Part shown: positions 6,699-9,894 of the stretch, piece by piece
Layout: each line of letters begins with the position of its first letter
Position numbering within the stretch: the first letter of the stretch is position 1
Source: Flavobacterium psychrophilum
GTDB taxonomy: Bacteria > Bacteroidota > Bacteroidia > Flavobacteriales > Flavobacteriaceae
DNA: 9,894 nt
Direction: 5' to 3'
Assembly: GCA_003243255.1 (NCBI GenBank)
Contig: QFQM01000164.1
Location: 1 to 9,894, forward strand
Position numbers and translations under genes: made by a program
Notes under the pieces: generated by a model
Seen by the model: the letters and a program-made list of their open reading frames with translations, nothing else
The model's database searches: none
Told to the model about the DNA's origin: nothing

Positions 6699-6870
6699 GA
6701 GTGAAGTTTCGGCATTAAACTCTGTGGCGTTAAGAAAATTATAAGTGAGGCGTTAAGAAGCATCCGCTGTTTGAGCGTAGCGAGTTCGGATGGTTTAGCC
6801 GAATACATTAATTTTTAGCCTAAAGAGTTCAGCCGTGCCTTTTTCGTTCTTTTGTGGCAAGACAAAAGAA
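6699..6870 (+). repeat. 172-base intergenic repeat, copy 1
   Basis: It matches 7475-7647 over its full length, with four substitutions and one inserted base. Landmarks are GGCGTTAAGAA twice (6726-6736 and 6749-6759, 23 bases apart), CATCCG and CGGATG as inverted arms, TTCGGC near the left end complementary to GCCGAA further in, and a terminal hairpin GTTCTTTTGT / ACAAAAGAAC around GGCAAG. No open frame of note lies within. It resembles the short dispersed intergenic elements of flavobacteria; the family name is not known to me. The rest of 6568-7023 is AT-rich with no other gene seen. Confidence 0.9.
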
Positions 6871-6980
6871 CAATTAAGAAAGAAAACCAACGAGACTTTA
6901 CTGCTTTGTAACTTTGCAACTTTGCCTCTCTCCAACTTTAAGACTATTTTATGTTAGCAAAAGGCTAATCTTAGTGTATA

Positions 6981-7004
6981 CTGCAATTGCAGGCAATACT
7001 TTTG
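6981..7004 (+). promoter_or_regulatory. receiver gene promoter with a 12-base palindrome
   Basis: TACTTTTG (6997-7004) is an exact -7 box 19 bases before the ATG. The -33 region is poor (TTAG at 6971-6974, spacing 22). Between them lies the perfect palindrome CTGCAATTGCAG (6981-6992), placed where a dimeric regulator would control the promoter. Another exact box, TAACTTTG, occurs at 6909-6916. Confidence 0.55.
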
Positions 7005-7023
7005 CGGTGCAAAAACAGCTATC

Positions 7024-7446
7024 ATGAAAAAAGACGGACCTATAATAATCATTGACGACGACGATGATGACAGGCTTATATTTGAAGACATCCTAAATTC
7101 CCTCAATCTGCCTAACGAAATAATCCTTTTAGGCGACAGCACTCAGGTTATCCCCTATCTGCAACAGGAACACATCAAGCCCTTTATGGTGATTTCCGAC
7201 ATCAATATGCCACGAATGAACGGCTTTGAACTCCGTGACGAAATACTAAAAGACCCTGAACTAACCGAAAAGACTGTACCTTTCATCTTTTTTACCACTG
7301 TAGGTAACGGCTATACGGTTGAAGAAGCCTTTAAACGCACCATACACGGCTACTTTCACAAAACAAGCGACATGAAACAACTCAAAGAAACACTACAGGA
7401 GATCGTTGACTACTGGAGTGATTCGGTTATCCCTGAGATAGAGTAG
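7024..7446 (+). CDS. single-domain response regulator (CheY/Rcp1-like receiver)
   Basis: A 140-residue protein that is a receiver domain only, with no output domain. The acidic pocket lies in a run of six Asp (residues 11-16). The phospho-acceptor is Asp59 in VISDINMPRMNG. The switch Thr is 91 or 92 in FIFFTT, and the conserved Lys is 113 in YFHKTS. The long loop before Asp59 and the insertion EKTVPFIFF recall the Rcp1-like receivers common in Bacteroidetes, which relay phosphate from histidine kinases to protein targets. No kinase is in the window, so the partner is unknown. The gene stands alone, has its own promoter, and is bracketed by two direct repeats, so it could be lost by recombination between them. 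Confidence 0.93.
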   Translation: MKKDGPIIIIDDDDDDRLIFEDILNSLNLPNEIILLGDSTQVIPYLQQEHIKPFMVISDINMPRMNGFELRDEILKDPELTEKTVPFIFFTTVGNGYTVEEAFKRTIHGYFHKTSDMKQLKETLQEIVDYWSDSVIPEIE

Positions 7447-7474
7447 ACAATATCATTCAGCGTCAAGTAGGCAT

Positions 7475-7647
7475 GAGTGAAGTTTCGGCATTTAAACTCT
7501 GTGGCGTTAAGAAAATTATAAGTGAGGCGTTAAGAAGCATCCGCTGTTTGAGCGGAGCGAGTTCGGATGGTTTAGCCGAATGCAATAATTTTTAGCCTAA
7601 GGAGTTCAGCCGTGCCTTTTTCGTTCTTTTGTGGCAAGACAAAAGAA
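7475..7647 (+). repeat. 173-base intergenic repeat, copy 2
   Basis: Same orientation as 6699-6870 and about 97% identical. Differences are an extra T near 7493, T to G in the GAGCG(T/G)AGCG segment, A to G and T to A near 7592-7595, and A to G in TAA(A/G)GAG. The terminal hairpin is one pair shorter because the last C is A. It begins 29 bases after the receiver gene's stop. Confidence 0.9.
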
Positions 7648-7656
7648 AAATCATTT

Positions 7657-7694
7657 GAGATTGCCACGCTCCGTTACACTGCGCTCACAATGAC
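7657..7694. repeat. short dispersed hairpin repeat (ATTGCCACGC...GCGCTCACAATGAC type)
   Basis: An imperfect inverted repeat in which ATTG (7660-7663) and CAAT (7688-7691) form the base, with CACGC facing GCGCT inside. Sequences of the form GATTGC-CACGC...GCAATGAC are familiar intergenic repeats in Bacteroidetes and other bacteria. Only one copy is in this window, so the call rests on recollection and the hairpin. Confidence 0.5.
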
Positions 7695-7711
7695 AACAGC
7701 ATGCAAATTAC

Positions 7712-7742
7712 TTTAAAACTTTACGACTATGTTGTACCTTTG
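7712..7742 (+). promoter_or_regulatory. thiL promoter
   Basis: TTTA (7712-7715, one mismatch to TTTG), 19 bases, then TACCTTTG (7735-7742, exact). Transcription would begin near 7747, leaving a leader of about 50 bases that is too short for a TPP riboswitch and has none of its conserved motifs. Confidence 0.65.
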
Positions 7743-7795
7743 CAGCTTTGTTACTAAGCAACTCAGGACCTAAGTCCCTCAGAACCTCAAAAAAA

Positions 7796-8860
7796 ATGAT
7801 AGAAGATAAAAACCAGCAGCGCACCAGTCTTTCGGCACTGGGCGAATTCGGCCTAATAGGACACCTTACACGCGATATCGAAACATCTCAGCCCACAACC
7901 CTTAAAGGAATAGGCGATGATGGCGCTGTGCTTGATTTTAAAGATAAAAAAGTGGTAGTCTCTACCGACCTGCTTATTGAAGGTGTACACTTTGACCTTG
8001 CCTATATGCCGTTAAAGCATTTAGGCTACAAAGCTGTTGTGGTAAATGTTTCGGACATCTGTGCGATGAACGCTACCCCTACCCAGATCACAGTATCAAT
8101 CGCGGTTTCCAACCGTTTTCCGGTAGAAGCACTTGACGAATTATACGACGGTATCAAACACGCTGCAAAAGTTTATGGTGTAGATATCGTAGGTGGCGAC
8201 ACGACCTCATCGCAAAAAGGGATGATACTAAGCATTACTGCCATTGGTGAAGCAGAAGCGGAAGATATTACCTACCGCGCCGGCGCAACAAGTACCGACC
8301 TGCTTGTTGTAACAGGTGATGTGGGTGCTGCCTATATGGGTCTTCAGGTATTGGAGCGCGAAAAACAGGTGTTCCAGGTAAACCCTAACAACCAGCCCGA
8401 TCTTGACCCTTATAATTACCTTATCGAACGCCAGCTGAAGCCGGAAGCCCGCAAGGACATTAAAGCGATCTTAAAGGCTCTTGAATTACAGCCTACAAGC
8501 ATGATCGACATTTCCGACGGACTGTCGTCTGAGATCATTCACCTGTGCAAGAATTCAGGGCTTGGCGCAAGCTTGTATGAAGAAAAAATCCCGGTTGACC
8601 CGCAGCTTATCAATGTATGCGAGGAATTCAATATCGATATTACTACTGTTGCCCTTAACGGCGGCGAAGATTACGAACTGTTGTTCACCATCAAACAGGC
8701 GGATTACGACAAGCTAAAAGGCAACCCTAACTTTACAGTTATTGGCCACATGACGGAAGAAAGTGCCGGCATTAACCTTGTTACCCGTGCCAATACCCAA
8801 ATCCCTCTTAAAGCAAGGGGATGGAATGCGCTTTCTACCGACGAAGATGCACAACAATAA
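7796..8860 (+). CDS. thiL: thiamine-monophosphate kinase
   Basis: A 354-residue ThiL, which phosphorylates thiamine monophosphate with ATP to make the cofactor thiamine diphosphate, the last step of the pathway. It belongs to the PurM/AIRS ATP-binding superfamily. Motifs are GIGDDGAVL (38-46), STDLLIEGVHF (56-66), NVSDICAM (84-91), GGDTT (133-137), TGDVGAAYMGL (173-183), DISDGL (238-243) and GGEDYELLF (289-297); the Asp residues bind magnesium and nucleotide. ATG at 7796 is chosen: the frame extends to TTG at 7748, but that falls at the predicted transcription start and the added residues do not look like protein of this family. No other thiamine genes are nearby, and the gene stands alone with its own promoter and terminator. 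Confidence 0.97.
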   Translation: MIEDKNQQRTSLSALGEFGLIGHLTRDIETSQPTTLKGIGDDGAVLDFKDKKVVVSTDLLIEGVHFDLAYMPLKHLGYKAVVVNVSDICAMNATPTQITVSIAVSNRFPVEALDELYDGIKHAAKVYGVDIVGGDTTSSQKGMILSITAIGEAEAEDITYRAGATSTDLLVVTGDVGAAYMGLQVLEREKQVFQVNPNNQPDLDPYNYLIERQLKPEARKDIKAILKALELQPTSMIDISDGLSSEIIHLCKNSGLGASLYEEKIPVDPQLINVCEEFNIDITTVALNGGEDYELLFTIKQADYDKLKGNPNFTVIGHMTEESAGINLVTRANTQIPLKARGWNALSTDEDAQQ

Positions 8861-8885
8861 TTAGCTTTGAACTGCACAATACATA

Positions 8886-8912
8886 AACCTTCGGCAAAAC
8901 CGGAGGTTTTTT
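8886..8912 (+). terminator. thiL terminator
   Basis: AACCTTCGG (8886-8894) pairs with CCGGAGGTT (8900-8908), with one T-G wobble and a CAAAA loop, followed by a T run to 8912. It starts 25 bases after the thiL stop. Confidence 0.85.
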
Positions 8913-9058
8913 AGTTATTAGCCTCACATTCTACCTACAATATTACCCTAAAGTCAATTTTGTATAATTTAACACAGGGTTCGTATAAAAACACTTGACA
9001 GGAACGTTTTAAATGGAGTACCTTACGCTCTTGGTTAAATTTCCTACAGTTCCGCTCC

Positions 9059-9894
9059 ATGAAAATTAAAAAGATCCTTAAACGAACATTAATCGCTTTT
9101 ACCTCAATAATCGTTTTGCTGCTTATCGTAATCGCTATAGCTCTTAACTTTGTATTTACTCCCGAAAGGATTACCCCTACCGTAACCGATTTGCTGAATG
9201 AGAACCTGAATGCAAAGGTTTCCTGCGAAAGCATTGAGCTTACATTCTTCTCTTCTTTTCCTCAGTTTGGCGTAAAACTTAAAAACGGCAGCGTGGTTAG
9301 CATTCCTGCTACCGGAAAAAAGAACGATACACTGGCACAGTTTGCACAATGCAGGGCTTCATTTAATGTTGATAAGCTTTGGCGCAAGCACGACCTTGTT
9401 ATAACCAATCTTACTCTTACTGAGCCTAAAGTAAGAGCCATAATCAGCGAAAAAGGAAATGCGAACTGGAATATTGTTAAGGAAACAAAGAAAGACACCA
9501 TTACCGTTAAGGACAGTACTGAGTTTAAGATCAATTCTATCCTTATCAAAAAGCTGAACATTGAAAACGCTAAAATTACCTATCGTGATTTTGCCACCAA
9601 AACCCGTGCTAAAATAGACAGCCTGAACGTAACGCTTAAAGCTGCTAATACCGACGACAAACTGGTATTAAATACGGAAGCTTCAGGAAAGAGAATAAGC
9701 TATTCGCAGGATGGCTACCGCTTTTTACGCAGGCTCAAGGCCGAATTCCAAACCGACATTCATTACGACAAAAAGAACCATAAAATTGATTTGAAGAAAG
9801 TTTGTTTAAGTACAGATACTGCGAAACAAGCTTTTCAGGTTAATCCTTCAGGGAAGGTAATAAAGCATTTAGTTGGAATTTGTATCTACAAGGA
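9059..9894 (+). CDS. AsmA-family envelope protein, N-terminal part (runs off the window)
   Basis: ATG at 9059 opens a frame with no stop through 9894 (278 codons visible). Residues 1-9 are basic, about 10-33 form one membrane helix, and the rest would lie in the periplasm. The segment LNAKVSCESIELTFFSSFPQ (50-69), the following FGVKL, and GNANWNI (133-139) match the start of AsmA-like proteins of Bacteroidetes, which usually exceed 800 residues and are thought to span the periplasm and move lipids to the outer membrane. The last 25-30 codons (from about 9800) look less like the family, so the frame may cross a junction near the window end. The leader at 8913-9058 has TTGACA at 8995-9000 but no exact TAnnTTTG box. 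Confidence 0.8.
   Translation, partial: MKIKKILKRTLIAFTSIIVLLLIVIAIALNFVFTPERITPTVTDLLNENLNAKVSCESIELTFFSSFPQFGVKLKNGSVVSIPATGKKNDTLAQFAQCRASFNVDKLWRKHDLVITNLTLTEPKVRAIISEKGNANWNIVKETKKDTITVKDSTEFKINSILIKKLNIENAKITYRDFATKTRAKIDSLNVTLKAANTDDKLVLNTEASGKRISYSQDGYRFLRRLKAEFQTDIHYDKKNHKIDLKKVCLSTDTAKQAFQVNPSGKVIKHLVGICIYK

Noticed and set aside
6681..7659. CATTTGAG octamers as a target-site duplication of a composite transposon
   Set aside because: They do not touch the repeat ends (gaps of 10 and 4 bases), no transposase is present, and the right copy overlaps another repeat. Kept only as a side note to the repeat finding.
7748..7795. TTG start extending thiL by 16 codons
   Set aside because: The predicted transcription start is at about 7747, and ATG at 7796 gives the normal ThiL N-terminus.
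7743..7795. TPP riboswitch before thiL
   Set aside because: The leader is only about 50 bases and lacks the conserved CUGAGA and ACCUGA-type motifs.
8995..9034. E. coli-like TTGACA promoter before the AsmA gene
   Set aside because: Bacteroidetes do not use this consensus and the -10 region (TACCTT) is poor.

Overview
The window reads as chromosomal DNA of a Bacteroidetes bacterium, most likely a Flavobacterium or close relative. The dusB, lepA and thiL products have the flavobacterial form of each family. Genes lack Shine-Dalgarno sequences, and several have the Bacteroidetes promoter -7 box TAnnTTTG just upstream (dusB, lepA, the response regulator, thiL). Short AT-rich intergenic repeats of the kind common in flavobacteria are also present. 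Identifications rest on motifs and memory of the families; no search was run.

Layout. (1) 1-1745, + strand: the C-terminal part of a TraB/GumN-family protein whose N-terminal half is missing, then a group 4 (ECF-type) sigma factor overlapping by 11 bases a four-helix membrane protein that may be its regulator. A 13-bp-stem hairpin ends this unit and also ends dusB, which converges from the other strand (tRNA dihydrouridine synthase, 1835-2821). (2) 2822-3841: about 1 kb with no long gene but dense signals. It holds the dusB promoter, a possible 32-codon gene, three strong + strand intrinsic terminators, two possible small RNA units and a clear lepA promoter. Hairpins here repeatedly expose C-rich loops ending CCCCCAA. 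(3) 3842-5638: lepA (elongation factor 4), behind a structured leader of about 100 bases. (4) 5707-6567, - strand: an AT-rich gene for an unrecognised membrane/coiled-coil protein, probably acquired horizontally. (5) 6699-7647: a lone CheY-like receiver protein bracketed by two nearly identical 172/173-base direct repeats. (6) 7657-8912: a second kind of intergenic repeat, then thiL (thiamine-monophosphate kinase) with promoter and terminator. (7) 9059-9894: the N-terminal part of an AsmA-family envelope protein running off the window.

The genes do not form one pathway. They are housekeeping genes (tRNA modification, translation, thiamine cofactor synthesis) mixed with regulatory genes (sigma factor plus membrane partner, orphan receiver) and one apparently foreign gene. 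The most interesting parts are the small-RNA-like region upstream of lepA and the repeat-bracketed receiver gene. No CRISPR array, tRNA, rRNA, transposase or integrase was found.
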